From positions 247,426,501 to 247,490,500 of the forward strand of contig NC_134137.1 of the NCBI RefSeq assembly GCF_033958435.1: 64,000 nt of DNA, written 5' to 3'. The DNA comes from Carettochelys insculpta. Taxonomy: Eukaryota > Chordata > Testudines > Carettochelyidae. How positions within the stretch are numbered: the stretch's first letter is position 1; every line of letters starts with the position of its first letter. The notes below the pieces were generated by a model. It was not told where the DNA came from and searched no databases. It saw only the letters and a list, made by a program, of their open reading frames with translations. A program made the position numbers and the translations under genes. Positions 44,653-57,865 of this stretch are shown here, one piece after another.

Positions 44653-47498
44653 GTAAGATCATTCTTGCGGCCAATACATTTTAACACGGATGTAAATAAA
44701 AGACTGATAAATTACAAATAATTTTGTAATCATTTGAGATAACTATGTTTACATTTTTAGCCTGAACTGCAAGACTTTAGAGATAAGGTAGTTCAGTCAC
44801 TATTGCAGTACACTGACCTTCACCAAAAGAAGAAGACATTTCACTTAAATTCCCCTATTACTGAGAATTTAAAAAATACACATGCCTTACCTCTCCATTA
44901 CCCTTCTCCCTCAGGCTTCTTCCTCCAGAAAGTCTCAAATGGGCCATAATTATACTCAGGTATTTTCTCTACCTGAATATAGGTGCCCTTGCCCTACCAA
45001 TGCTAATGAGAGATCCACACAACCTGATTATTAAGAAATTCCAATTCCTGAAAATTGTCGTTCGATCCAGTACCCATGGCAGAATCGCTAAGTAAGAATG
45101 TCATGAGAAGCCTCATCTTTCACAAAAAGATCCCAAAGACTCCTACGTATTCATCTAGGTAAGATTTATCTAATGAAGAAAACTAAAAGTGCAGTCACTG
45201 CAGTGGTTGCAGTTGAAACTCACAGGATTGCTATCAGGTTTAATTAACTATACGAATTGCTTGGAGCTCCTTGGGTAAGATGTGCTAAAACAGTTCAAAT
45301 TATTATTCATCGATAATCTTAGTAAAGAAAAGTTCTAGGGTATTTTTAAACATTGATAGGTCAGTAAAAGTAGCACTTCCCTGGAAGCTGTGGCACTTAA
45401 CTAAAACAATTGCTAATTTATACCAGCCATCCATAAATCCTGAGATGTTCCCAAAGGGGAAACCAAGAATCAGTGCACAGTTCCTGGTCAGAGAGCATTA
45501 CATTACCTATTAAGCAATAGATCTGGTTATAAAAAAATGGAATTGTTGTCCCATGGGAAATTCCAACATTTAGGAATTGGAGTTTTTTCCCTCCAAATTG
45601 GAAAGAAAAGACAGATTTTTTGGTAAAACAATTCATTTTGACTACTTCTTCAACTTTTATCTAGAAAATTAAACCATGTTATGCTACAGTAACATAATAG
45701 TGGAAATCATAACACTGGGGGGGAAAATACATTTATGCGGTCAAAACCAAACAAAATGTTTCAATTATGTCCTGTTGAAATCTTTGACAAAAATAGACCA
45801 AAAAAACCCCCACACATTCTTCAATTTTGTTGCATCAGCATTTTCCAACAGAAACTTGCTCTGTTTACTCTTTTTTAAAGCAGCTGTGTTAAGCAAAAAA
45901 TGTAAAAAGTTCAAGTTGGAGTTTTGGGCGGCAATCTTTAACTAGTTTAAATTGGCATAGCTCCACTGACTTCAGGTAAGGATGTATTTATTCCTTTTGT
46001 CCTATTGATACATCCAATATGCATTTATCAGCAACAAGTTAAAAGATCATTTTAGCAGATTTCCATCAAGAAATATTGATTTAAAACTGAAGTTTTTTGA
46101 TTGCACAAATAAGGTAGATGTGTACTGTAGGATTTTCCATCTCTTCCCATGAGTCACTATACAAAAAAACCTAATGATTTTATGCAATTGCCCATGTATG
46201 CACAACATTTATCAGCAACATTTTCATTACTTGAATTGCATTCTAATCCATGAAAACACAGATGGTTCTTAAAAGCAGCATTTTTGCTACAATGCTGTCC
46301 TAGCCATCTTCATGTGCTCTGCAAACATTTAACATTATTCTCTGTGTCAGCTTCATAGGGACTGGGTTGCTTTGTAGTGCAATGCAATGCTGAGCATGTA
46401 AGTCCATGCTGTCACTCGATTCACAGCAGGGCTATTGTGTATTTGATTCGTTTCTAATACTTACATTATCATTACCAATAGTGGTAAGTATCTAAAAGCT
46501 ATTCTTGGCTTTTATAGGTCAATTCATACACAGCATTTATTAGAATCTGGGAGTGTGTAGTGGAAACTCAATGGTTGGTTTCGGCTGCTAACACTGAATT
46601 GTTATGAAATCTCATTATAAGCCTTGAAGAACAATGGTTATAATGGACTGAGACAGCAAGGGAAAGAAAATTCTGTGTACTGCTATGGCTGCTTCCACTG
46701 CAGGTGGAATTTAGTGTGTTAAAGGCAAGATGTAGAATGAGATCTCTCATGTGTCTTAAGCTACCAGTGTGAAAGTTTTTAAATGAGGCTCCCAGGCCCA
46801 CACAGCAGTGAACTAGTCAGGGAAATCCTCATGACCCAGTCATAGCAGGCAGAGAGTGTTTACCAGTTTACATACAATGTTTTTGCCATTACAGGTTCCA
46901 TGCACGTTAACCTTACACTTCTCAGTCAGAAGACAATATGAGCTTTATAAAAGAACATTTGATACATAAAAGGTACATAAAATAAATCCTGACATTTATA
47001 AGGGCTCTTTTTTCTGCTCCAAGCCATTAGAGACAATCTAGCGGCTAAGATGAGCGATCAGAAGTATTCCTGTCATACCTCAGACAAGTTTTGGACACAT
47101 TCCCGATTTAGTCATAGGTTTCACGCATCTCAAATTGCCCACACAGAGGCTTTTTAAAGATGTCTCTGAATGCTTGGTATTTGTAGCCCTAGCCATTTTT
47201 GAGGGATACAGAGGCCCCTCAGCACCCACTTTACTAGCACCAAACACATCAGCTAGGAAAATGCACTTTTAGAGGTAAAAATGACATGATATACAATGCA
47301 AATGGGGGTCTCTTCCCAGCTCTGCCACAGACTCACCTTTCCTCCTCAGGCATGTTACTGTTTAATGGTGCTCTGCCTCACTTCTTCCCTTATGCCAAGC
47401 ATAGGATAAAGACACTCACCCTCCTTTGTGAGTACTACAAGGTTCTTTGGTGGAAAGTGATAATGTGCCAAGTTTTTGATATTTAACATGTGACTTAC
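44653..47498. other. AT-rich stretch, probably intronic
   Basis: No splice-flanked coding block found between the two candidate exons. No named repeat. Confidence 0.35.
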
Positions 47499-47612
47499 CT
47501 GGCATGACAGTTCTCTGATACATACCCTTTGGGGGCTCTATTTCAACGTATGCCATGTTTCTTGAGGATGGATGGTTGTGGTTTGAGGCCTCAGGCCACT
47601 GTAGCTTGATTT
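47499..47612 (-). CDS. Candidate internal exon (114 bp, phase 1-1) of an unidentified host gene
   Basis: On the minus strand a good acceptor (TTTACTCCTAG) and a consensus donor (CCAG|GTAAGT) bracket a 114-bp block, exactly 38 codons, entering and leaving in phase 1. It reads IKLQWPEASNHNHPSSRN, then MAYVEIEPPKGMYQRTVMP. The Tyr-rich, Pro/Ser-containing text looks like a cytoplasmic or linker segment rather than a folded domain. The exon at 49563-49622 lies upstream on the same strand in a compatible phase. Gene not recognised; no assignment offered. Confidence 0.5.
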
Positions 47613-49562
47613 CTAGGAGTAAAGCAAAACAAATATGAAAGAAAGAATTTGTCCTCTGAATGAATACCCTTGCAAAGCCACAGAAAATTAATCTGGTAAA
47701 CTGACACCCACACACATACATTTGTGTGTGTGCACACATGCACAGATCAGCATGCATATACATGTGTGTGTAATTGCTGAGCCATCTGCACAGCCTGTTG
47801 TGTGTCAGTTGCCTTAATAAATCTGAAATAGGAACTGGAATTGGAGAACCCTTTAGCTATAGGATCAAATTTTCTTTTTAATAAACACACTGAAGTATTC
47901 CTTTCCCTTCTACAACGTTCCTTCAGCTTCTTATTCTTTCCCAGTTTTCTTCTTAAAGAGCTCTAGCTATAAAACATCACATTAGCAAGTGGTGAAAGTG
48001 ATTGAAGACTACGGACTGACAGTGCACCAATCTTCTTCATTAGCATCCAATTTAGCATCGGGCTGATAGATTGACTCCAGTCCAGATCTCCTGATGCAGT
48101 CAAGTGTGGGTGGTAAAAAGGTCTTAAGTTGACATCAGCAATCAGATTGCTGGCACGTTGATTGTCATATCAGCAACAAAACAGCCAAATTGCTGAGCTG
48201 CTAAGGGGTGAAACGGCATTCTGCACCCATTAGATACAAAAGCCCATACCATTCAGTATCTATTTCTCTTCCAACAATACAGTAAGCCACAAAACGGCGG
48301 GAGAAAGAAAAATTTCTAAAGGACATTCAGCACTTCTAGTAATGTTTAAAGCACGACAAAAATACTTCAGTAAAATCCCTGAATCCCAGAAGCAGAGGTA
48401 AAGGGAACTTTAATTGTTGAACTTATGAGTGAAGGTATGCTCACGTTCCCTGCCCCCCACCCAACCCTGCCCCCTCCCAGTTTTGATCCAAGGAGGCTTT
48501 TACTAACAGAAGAAGTTGTAGACAGTATCCAGGACTAGATTGTATCTACCTTATTTTTCTTCAGTTGGCTGCACAGTGTAAATCAGTGGAGATACTGCAA
48601 ACAATTTTTTATATATTTTCTTGTAAATCATGAAGTCTTTCCAGCTACAATGGCACCATTAAGCTGCCTGTCAGTCTGTCAAGTGGAGCGCACACAGGGC
48701 TGGAGTCATGGGCTATACCTGGATCTGGTGTAAGAGGCTCCTCTACCACTGACCACAAGTTACACTGACTTATACCTGGTCTGCAGCTGGATTTTAGTCC
48801 TTGGAGCGCACCACTGTTTTCCATTCAATTGTGAAAAGTAACACAGCCCTGATTTGTACAGGTATTCAGGTGTCTCTCGCCCACTGAAACCAGTGTGGGT
48901 CCTAAGTGCCTAACATGATTTTCAACAGCATCTAATCAACACCTTTAGATGCATAAATACCTTTATAAATCTAACCTATTTCCACTGAAACTTCTAAATT
49001 AGAAGACTCTGGGCTTATCCTACCCCACAGTTCAGCAAGGATCTTAAGCACGTGAGTATCCCCATTGCCTTCTCTGGGACCACTGAGATGCTACAAGTTA
49101 GGAACATGCTTAAATACCTTGATGTGACACGGCCTTCAATGGCACTGGCAGAGTGCTGTTATGTGGGAACTGCAGAGTTTGGATGCTCAACGGAGCTGAA
49201 GATTGCAATGAAATAGTTATTGAGTAAATGTTACCTCTTCTGTTCATGCTATTGTAAGAGAGCACGAGACTTTTACATCTACACGTGCTACTCAAAGCTT
49301 CTGAAAACGGCAAACATTTCAACCGATGGATTAGTTCATGAAGTACTCACCATAATGCTGGTATGGCCACATCTCTATGCGTCATTCACAATTCATGCTG
49401 CGTGTGGCTGCTCATGTAAGTCTCCAGGCATTATTTCTGCTCCTCAAAGCCACACAGAGCTTTCACAACAGCTTGCGAGTACTTCAGGTGTGTATACTCA
49501 AAATTATTTGCACAAATATCTGCTGGTAAACATATTTTTACACAAGTGAAAGCCACACTTAC
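47613..49562. other. Probable intron between candidate exons
   Basis: Non-coding. It includes a diverged repeat-like patch near 48580 (GTGTAAATCAGTGGA) and a TG/CA-rich region at 47705-47770. Confidence 0.35.
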
Positions 49563-49622
49563 TTTTTCTGTAAAGCTTCTTACAAATAGAATTTCCCCTG
49601 GCACGTAAAGCGAATGGAAGTA
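49563..49622 (-). CDS. Candidate 60-bp exon upstream of the 47.5-kb exon
   Basis: On the minus strand a strong polypyrimidine acceptor (TTATTTTTCCTCAG) precedes TACTTCC, and a donor AAAAA|GTAAGT follows 60 bp later. Read in phase 1, to match the next exon, it gives LPFALRARGNSICKKLYRK, basic like a stop-transfer flank. Read in phase 0 it gives YFHSLYVPGEILFVRSF. Only comparative data can decide the frame. With just 20 codons it could be a chance pair of splice sites. Confidence 0.3.
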
Positions 49623-50479
49623 CTGAGGAAAAATAATGAAGGGTGTAGACAAATGGGGCTCATTAATACATTTTTGTAATATTTGTCCATCGTCGGGACA
49701 GTATGGAACTAGAACAGTGCACAGAAGCATGGTCAGTCCTAGAAGTGGGGAATGGAAATCCTTCTAACAAATCTGTCTCTAGTGACCCATGAAAGACTGC
49801 AAGATTACTCTGCTTCTGGCTGTGTCATTAGGGGAAAGCAGAGGAAAATTTTAGCCACAGCAAACGGTGTTTTTAGATCCAATAGCTCATTGTATCTTTT
49901 TGCTTCTTGGGATAATAATAAATTGTTACAACTATTAAAACTATTTATAATTATAAGAAGTATTTTAGGCGTTTAAATATGAGACACCTGGATGGTTAGA
50001 AAGAAAATGGGCAGAGGAGCTCAGTGAAGCTAATTCTTCACTAACTGCTTTTTCTCTTACCATATTTTGTGGATTTGTTTGATTAATTTTACAGATAACA
50101 GAATTTAACATTATGAGAAATAATAGACATTCTTTTCAACTCCCCATCCACAAACGATTTCCCTTATTTTTGAACCTTTTTTCATTTAGTGTCTTAGCCA
50201 ATGGTAATAAAAATGAATTAAACTGCATTGTGCTCCATTTACACAGAGATGAAACAGTCAAGATTAAATTCTGGTTGCAATCTATCAAACTTTATTACAG
50301 GCATTTGAGATGGGTCTCAGTGATTAATTCACAAAAGCCACTTTAAGATTTTTTTTTCCAAAAGCAGTTCCTAGTGGGAAAAAATTACAGACAAAGCTAG
50401 TGGTTTGGATGCTGGTCCAGTACTTAGGAGACCCAACACAAACTTCCATTGTTACAATGGGAAAATAACAAAAAGATAC
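49623..50479. other. Intergenic or intronic, no recognised feature
   Basis: AT-rich. No transmembrane-type exon or other coding block was found upstream of the 60-bp candidate exon. Confidence 0.4.
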
Positions 50480-50492
50480 AAACAGTACGTTT

Positions 50493-51791
50493 ATCAGAGA
50501 GGTAGCCGTGTTAGTCTGTAGCTTCGAGAAAAACAAGAAGTCTTGTGGCACTGTCACTTATCTGCACAGCGACGATCACATAAATACCACCCTATACTGA
50601 AAACCCACGGACCGCTATGCTTATCTACACACCTCCAGCTTCCATCCTGGGCACACTACATGATCGCCAGGCACTAAGGTACAACCGTATTTGCTCTGAT
50701 CCATCAGACAGAGACAAACATCTACAAGACCTTTACCAAGCTTTCCTCAAACTACAACACCCACCTAAGGAAGTGAGGAGACAGATTGATAGAGCCAGAC
50801 AGGTACCCAGAAGCCACTTGCTACGAGACAGGCCTCACAAGGAAAACAAGAGAACACCACCGACCATCACATACAGTCCCCACCTAAGGCCTCTCCAGCG
50901 CATCATCAGTGATTTGCAACCCATCCTGAACAATGATCCTTCACTCTCACAGACCTTGGGAGGCAGGCCTGTCCTCGCCTACAGACAGCCTGCCAACCTT
51001 AAACAAATCCTCACCAGCCACTACAAATCACAAACCAGTGACTCTAGGCCCAGAACCAGACCGTGCAACGGTCCTCGCTGACAACTGTGCTCACATATCT
51101 ACACCAGTGACATGATCACAGGACCTAACATCAACTATACCATCAGGGGCTCCTTCACCTGCACATCTACTAATATAGTATATGCCATCATGTGCCAGCA
51201 ATGCCCGACTGCAATTTACATTGGCCAAACTGGACAGTCTCTCTGTAAAAGAATAAATGGACATAAATCAGACATCAGGAATGGTAATGTACAGAAGTTG
51301 GTGAGTAAACACTTCAGGTTCCCTGGACACTCAGTGGCAGATTTAAGGGTGACAGTTCTGAAACAAAGAAATTTCAAAAATCAAATGGAGAGAGAAATCT
51401 CTGAGCTACAATTCATTTGCAAATTTGACTCCATTAACCAAGGATTAAACAGAGACTGGGAGTGGCTCGCAGCTTACAAAGGCAGCTTCTCTGCCCTGGG
51501 CATTAATATCTCCCCATTAGACTCTGACGAAGGCTCATATCCCCCTGTCTGATCTGACTTGTTTTTTCCTCTTTGGATAAGTACTGTTGGTACTGGGCCA
51601 CATCCACCTTCCTGAATAGACCTTGTCAGCTCTGGCCCTCCCCCTTTACTGGGACCCCACTCTTTAAATACCCCTCTGAAACCACCACCCCCCACTCATG
51701 CATCTGATGAAGCGAGTATTTGATCACAAAAGCTTAGGCTCCAAAATATCTGTTAGTCTATAAGGTGCCACAAGACTTCTTGTTGTTCTCG
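50493..51791 (+). mobile_element. Penelope-like retroelement with GIY-YIG endonuclease, 5' truncated
   Basis: It begins with the leader ATCAGAGAGGTAGCCGTG...TAGTCTGTA and ends with a TGTTAGTCTATAAGGTGCC tail. About 28 bp near the two ends are inverted copies of each other (50521-50551 and 51765-51795, including AAGTCTTGTGGCAC and its inverse). A 13-bp direct repeat with two mismatches (AAACAGTACGTTT/AAACAGTGCATTT) stands at 50480-50492 and 51792-51804. Most of the reverse transcriptase is missing. Confidence 0.85.
50590..51552 (+). pseudogene. Penelope polyprotein remnant: RT end and GIY-YIG domain
   Basis: Frame 50617-51081 holds the region between RT thumb and endonuclease: QALRYNRICSDPSDRDKHL, then PHLRPLQRIISDLQPIL. 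Frame 51112-51552 carries the endonuclease: NIVYAIMCQQCPTAIYIGQTG, then KRINGHKSDI, MEREISELQFIC and the end. The paired C-x-x-C, YIGQTG and the R...H signature fit the GIY-YIG family of Penelope elements, which cuts the target for priming. A stop and frame break lie at about 51080-51112. A further slip near 50600 disrupts the start (KPTDRYAYLHT-like text in another frame). The RT palm with its catalytic Asp residues is absent, so this copy cannot move. Confidence 0.85.
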
Positions 51792-51804
51792 AAACAGTGC
51801 ATTT

Positions 51805-53802
51805 GTGGCCTATTGCAGACTAACTGTCCACATGAAGGCACATTAGTTCTTTAAACTGTTAACATTCCTCAAAACTGGGTCCATTGCAGATTCATTCCTT
51901 AGCTTTCCATGAGCTAATTATTCAACTTGGCACAGCCCCTACTCTCTCTGCCTTGGCTCCCCATCTGAAAAACAGGCATAACCACTGGCTTGACGCACAT
52001 ACACGCTTAGGGAGGGTGAACAGAGTAAAGATTATTAGGTGCTCAATGCTACAATTGGGTGCCACCGAAGTACACAGATCATAAGTCCCACAATCACTAT
52101 ATTTGCTGGCACACTCATCAGTGAACCCTGTCACAGCACCACCTAATTCATCTAGCTTTTACTAGCCCCTGCCTCAGTTTCCTCCTTCTGAACCATCCCT
52201 CCTCCCCCAAAACAAAATAAATGCTTCAACATAGGCTTTTATGGGACATGCAACACCCCTCCATGGCCTCTGGCCATATTAACAAAGTTCCAAAAGAAAT
52301 AAGAACTCCCCCTTACCCTTGCTAGCTGGCTCTCAGCCTTGCATGCAAGACTGTTAGTCTGATTAGACTTTCTTCTGTCCAGCCTTCTTAGCTGGCTCCT
52401 GCTCCATGCAAGCTAGCAACTCCCAAATCCTCTGTTTGGGAAGGAGGAAGAGTTCCACAGCATAGAGCAGCTCATTCAGCTCTCTCTCTCTTTTGGGTAT
52501 TTTTTCTGTCTGCCCAAGAGCAACTTTCAGTGCTTTGTTTTACCTACATCCCAGAAGGGCTGATCGTAACCCCTTGACCTGCCTGCTCTGTAATTGTGTT
52601 CATGTTCTCCACCTGGGAAGGTGAGCTAAGTAGGACACAGCTGAGGGCGAATCCAGCTTCCTGGAAATTGCCAGTGCTAAAGACAAATGGGTATGGAAAA
52701 TGAAACAGATTCTGACCCCCTTTTAAAAATATGGTGCTTATGTGCATCTTTGTATTGCCGCTAACCTTTCTGTTTTGCAAAGTATGAGTCCAGTCTCCAC
52801 TGTTGCTATTATTACTGTAGGACACAAAGGGACCAGTGAAGATCAGATCCCCCTGTACCAAGCTGTCTAACAGACAAGCAAAACTGGTGGAAAAAAGGAA
52901 GTCACAGCATCCTCATTTTACAGCTGGCATAGCAAAACGCAAAGCAATAGATTTGCCCAAAATTCCTCTGGGCCATAGCTGGGAACTGAACCCAGATCAG
53001 TCCGACATTTTTCACGAACACTAAATTACCCCCCAAGAAATGCGAAAAAATGAAAGAAAAGCAGCTGTTCAGCTGCCGACGGGGAAAAATTAAAAAACAG
53101 CACTCCATTGTGAGCAAGCTGATGAGGCAAGGCCTGGTATAATCAGAATCAGGGTAGACAGAGAGAAGAGGGATAGGGATCCTGATGCCTCAATAGCCCC
53201 TCAAGAACTTGACAGGGAAAGTGTTTTCTTTCCAGTTAATGACTGTCCCCAAAAGCCTAGCTTTACCCAGTAGCCAGGATAATAGCCCCAAATACCTAAA
53301 AGAACTTGAAGGGAGAGCCTGAGTCTGGCCAATAGGGAAAGGTTTAGCATCAACAACAGCACAAGAATCTCCATCTGATGTAGCTGGACTACAGAAGCTC
53401 TGTGTAATCACTGTAACAGAACACAAGGTTTGTCCCCGAAACCACCACTGGTTTTAAAAACACGTAAAAAAGAAAGCCAATATCCACAACATGTTTAATA
53501 CTCTCTTACTTTCTGGTGAGATTAGGGTCCACCAAGTAGCTTAAAAGCTGCAAAAATCCCAGCCCTGATGACAAAGAAAAATAATTCTTTAACTTCTTTT
53601 ATGTTTCAACAGAATTGAAAAAACTGTTAATGTGTGATCATATTATAACAAGCAGCTGAAGACAGTGGGATTTTCAGATGAAAGGCTTACCATCCTGGAA
53701 TCAAAAAATATAATGCAGCACAGTCTCTCCTTATTTGCATTTGAAAGTTTTAGTATGCTACACAAGAAACCATCTCATATGTATTTGCTTGCTACAGTGT
53801 AT
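51805..53802. other. Intergenic, with a MIR fragment at 52905-53015
   Basis: CATTTTACAGCTGG followed by GATTTGCCCAAAATTCC and GAACTGAACCCAGATCAG is a reverse-complement MIR. No gene found. Confidence 0.4.
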
Positions 53803-56404
53803 GAACATAAGAACATAAGAATGGCCATACTGGGTCAGACCAAAGGTCCATCCAGCCCAGCATCCCATCTGCCGACGGTGGCCAATCCCAGGTGCCCCAG
53901 AGAAGGAGAACAGAAGACAATGATCAAGTGATTTGTCTCCTGCCATCCATCTCCTGCCCTTGTTCTGAAGGCTAGGGCACCATACTTTATCCCTGGCTAA
54001 TAGCCATTTATGGACCTAACCTGCAAAAATTTATCAAGCTCTTTTTTAAACCCTAATAGAGTCCTGGCCTTCACAGCCTCCTCCGGCAAGGAGTTCCACA
54101 GGTTGACTGTGCGCTGTGTGAAGAAAAATTTCCTTTTATTAGTTTTGAACCTACTACCCATCAATTTCATTTGGTGTCCCCTAGTTCTTGTATTATGGGA
54201 AAAGGTAAATAATTTTTCTATATTCACTTTCTCCACACCATTCATGATTTTATATACCTCTATCATATCACCCCTCAATCGCCTCTTTTCCAAACTGAAA
54301 AGTCCCAGTCTCTCTAGCCTCTCCCCATATGGGACCCGTTCCAAGCCCCTAATCATCTTAGTCGCCCTTTTCTGAACCTTTTCTAATGCCAATATATCTT
54401 TTTTGAGGTGAAGAGACCACATCTGCATGCAGTACTCAAGATGTGGGCGTACCATAGTTTTATATAGGGGAAGTATGATATCTTTTGTCTTATTATCGAT
54501 CCCTTTTTTAATAATTCCTAACATCCTATTCGCCTTAACTGCCGCTGCACACTGCATGGATGTCTTCAGAGAACTATCCACTCTAACTCCAAGATCCCTT
54601 TCCTGATCTGTCGTAGCTAAATTTGACCCCATCATGTAGTACGTGTAATTTGGGTTATTTTTTCCAACATGCATTACCTTACACTTACCCACATTAAATT
54701 TCATTTGCCATTTTGCTGCCCAGTCACTCAGTTTGCTGAGATCTTTTTGTAGTTCTTCACAATCTGTTTTGGTTTTGACTGTCCTGAACAACTTGGTGTC
54801 ATCTGCAAACTTTGCCACCTCACTGCTTACCTCATTTTCTAGATCATTGATGAACAAGTTGAACAGGATGGGTCCCAGGACTGACCCCTGGGGGACACCA
54901 CTAGTTACCCTCCTCCATTGTGAAAGTTTACCATTTATTCCCACCCTTTGTTTTCTGTCTTTTAACCAATTCCCGATCCATGAAAGGATCTTTCCTCCTA
55001 TCCCATGACCGCCTAATTTACATAAAAGGCCTTTGGTGTGGGACCGTGTCAAAGGCTTTCTGGAAATCTAGGTATATTATGTCCACTGGGTGCCCCTTGT
55101 CCGCATGTTTATTAACCCCTTCAAAGAATTCTAATAGATTAGTTAGACATGACTTCCCTCTGCAGAAACCATGCTGACTTTTGCCCAACAATTCGTGCTC
55201 TTCTACGTGCCTTGCAATTTTATTCTTTACTAGTGTTTCTACTAATTTGCCTGGTACTGATGTTAGACTTATCGGTCTATAATTGCCAGGGTCTCCTCTA
55301 GAGCCTTTTTTAAATATTGGCGTTATATTGGCCGTCTTCCAGTCATTTGGTACCAAAGTGGATTTAAAGGATAGGTTACAAACCACTGTTAATAACTCTG
55401 CAATTTCACATTTGAGTTCTTTCAGAACCCTTGGGTGAATACCATCTGGTCCTGGAGACTTGTTACTATTCAGCTTATCAATTAACTCCAAAACCTCCTC
55501 TAATGTCACTTCAATCTGAGAGAGTTCCTCAGATTTGTCACCTAAAAAGGCTGGCTCAGATTTAGGAACCTCTATAACATCCTCAGCCGTGAAAACTGAA
55601 GCAAAGAAATCATTTAATCGCTCCCCAATGGCACTGTCTTCCTTGATCGCTCCTTTCATATCTTTATTGTCCAAGGGCCCCACTGCTTTTTTAGCGGGCT
55701 TCCTGCTTCTAATGTATTTAAAAAACATTTTACTATCATTTTTTGATGAGCTGTTCCTCAAAGTCTTTTTTGGCTTTTCTTACTACATTATGACACTTAA
55801 TTTGGGAGTGTTTATGTTCCTTTCTATTTTCCTCACTAGGATTTGACTTCCACTTTTTAAAAGCTGCCCTTTTCTCTCTCACTGCCTTTTTAACATGGCT
55901 GTTTAGCCATGGTGGTTCTTTGTTAGGTCTCTTACTTTTTTTTATTTGGGGTATACATTTAAGTTGGGCCTCTAGTACGGTGTCTTTAAACAGTTTCCAT
56001 GCAGCTTCCATGGATTTTAGTTTAGTTACTCTACCTTTTAGTTTCTGTTTAACTAGCTTCCTCATTTTAGTGTAATTCCCCTTTTTGAAATTAAATGCCA
56101 GAGTGTACGACTGCTGCGGTGTTCTTCCCAACACAGGAATATTAAAAGTTATTATATTGTGGTCACTCTTTCCAAGCGGTCCAGTAACAGTTACCTCTTC
56201 GACCAGATCCTGTGTTCCAGTCAAGACTAGATCGAGATTTGACTCTCCCCTTGTGGGTTCCTGTACCAGCTGCTCCAAGAAGCAGTCAGTCATTTAAGGC
56301 ATCAAGAAATTTAATCTCCGAATCCCATCCTGAGGTGACATGCACCCAATCAATATGGGGATAATTGAAATCTCCTATTATTACTGTGTTTTTTATTTTG
56401 ATAG
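53803..56404 (-). mobile_element. Second young CR1 (CR1-B), 5' truncated
   Basis: The 3' end at the left edge shows CATAAGAA units. The minus strand then gives the same 3' UTR and ORF2 as CR1-A. The 5' end breaks off inside the endonuclease at the GCTATCAAAATAAAAAAC position, equal to about 17047 in CR1-A. Nucleotide agreement with CR1-A is very high throughout, so both derive from the same recent subfamily. Confidence 0.94.
53997..56390 (-). pseudogene. CR1-B ORF2 fragment: endonuclease end and reverse transcriptase
   Basis: Three consecutive minus-strand frames (55736-56293, 55018-55761, 53997-55052) cover the endonuclease tail ([10 protein letters not shown]), [53 protein letters not shown] and the same C-terminal end as CR1-A. 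Two frame breaks, near 55740 and near 55030, interrupt it. At the 5' edge the reading [16 protein letters not shown] is uninterrupted, which shows the ancestral state at the base that CR1-A has lost. Confidence 0.9.
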
Positions 56405-56525
56405 CATGACTAAAGATTTGAAGGCAATGCTGAGGTTAAGAGGAGGGCAACACTTTCAGCTACTCTAACAAGAAGAGAAGCGAAGCCCCTTGGACACAAC
56501 ATTCACGAGTGACCAGTTTGAGATG
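56405..56525 (+). repeat. Copy 1 of a local duplication shared with the perilipin intron
   Basis: About 121 bp starting CATGACTAAAGATTTGAAGG match 58927-59046 with roughly 13 differences (about 89 percent). The copy starts immediately at the broken 5' end of CR1-B. The matching partner lies inside the last intron of the perilipin gene. Confidence 0.85.
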
Positions 56526-57865
56526 GTCCCTTTGGATCAAACGGTTGATGAAGTAGCAGCCAAGCACTGAGTTCAGTATACCCCCAGCACCCTTTGTCTG
56601 TGAGCACTGCAGCCCCCCTCCAACTAGGGCACATGCACATCTAGCAGTAGAAGTAGCCTTTCCCCACATAGCGTATTTCAGCAAAATGCTTGTCTTTCTC
56701 CTCATTGCCTTCACTAGACATTCACACTGACCTTAGCCCTTGGGCTTCTGCAAATACCAGTTCATTTATCCATCTGAAGCAGGCACTGTTTAGGAGATTC
56801 CCCATGTTCAATTTACAATGGTCAAGGTTGGCACCTGTGGGTTCTCTCTCTTTTTTTTAAAAGAAAGCAAGCTCTAAATTAAAAGCCAGCCCCCCCTGCA
56901 CTAACAGGGTTCAGGCACTAAGTCACAGAGAAGGCACTACTACTACGATGTAGATCAGTCATTGCTCCCCAAGAACTCTCCAGCAAAGCATCACTTTACC
57001 CACATGCAGACACTTGCAAACGGGACCACTCTCAATGGTGCCCTCATTCAAATGTGGAGATCTGTGCCCTCATGCTTACCTTGCGCAGATGCACTACCCC
57101 TGCCCAGCCTGTCTCCTCTATAATCACTGCTGTATCATCAATAACTAAAGCTCTTATGGCATCTGTGCTAGTCCCTAAATTAGAAATAAACTAACCCCCA
57201 TACTGGAGCATAAGATTCCCACACCTTCTAATACTAGTGGAAAATTGAGTACTGTGATCCAAGAACCTGCACCCGTGTGTTAACATTGCCTGTCATCTTT
57301 ACTGTTTACACATACAGCTGGGGTGGGGCTACCTCTGCAGCTTTGATGTGGACGGCTTTAGGTCATCGGGACTCCAAAAAGCCCATGCCATGCTAAAGCT
57401 GCTTGTATTGCACATGCTGGCACTACTCTCCCTCTCCTCTCTACCCTGCCCCCAACTTGTTTTAAAAAAAAAAAAAAAAAAAAAACCTATTCAGAAAATA
57501 GTGAGTGAGTGACTCCCCACCCCCAGAGTGGAAGGCACAAAGGTAGTTTCTAGCCGAGCTCCACTGGTTGCCTGCAGCCCTTGCTCACTGAAAAGCTCTG
57601 AAGGCAGATCTCCTACGGCCTGATCTCCAAAGCTCAGGAATGATTTGTCCTAAGGAGCTAGTGATTGCAGCTGAAGAATCCTTCTCCAACTAGCAAGATG
57701 CTAAGACTTGTTTGTGATATGTATGCAGAAGCTTGCCTCCATGTCTGTCATGCTTCTGGCTGATGGTTACCACTCAGAAACAAGGATTCTAGCACTTGAG
57801 TTACAAGCACTGCTCTCTTCTGCAGACCCTGTGCTCGACGACTCAACAGGACACAAACACCAAGT
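56526..57865. other. Intergenic, downstream of the perilipin gene
   Basis: A run of 22 A stands at 57464-57485. No further exon or named repeat is recognised, and no second perilipin copy. Confidence 0.45.

Noticed and set aside
56405..57860. Second, decayed perilipin gene downstream of PLIN3
   Set aside because: Apart from the 121-bp intron-like copy, no perilipin exon text appears on either strand here.
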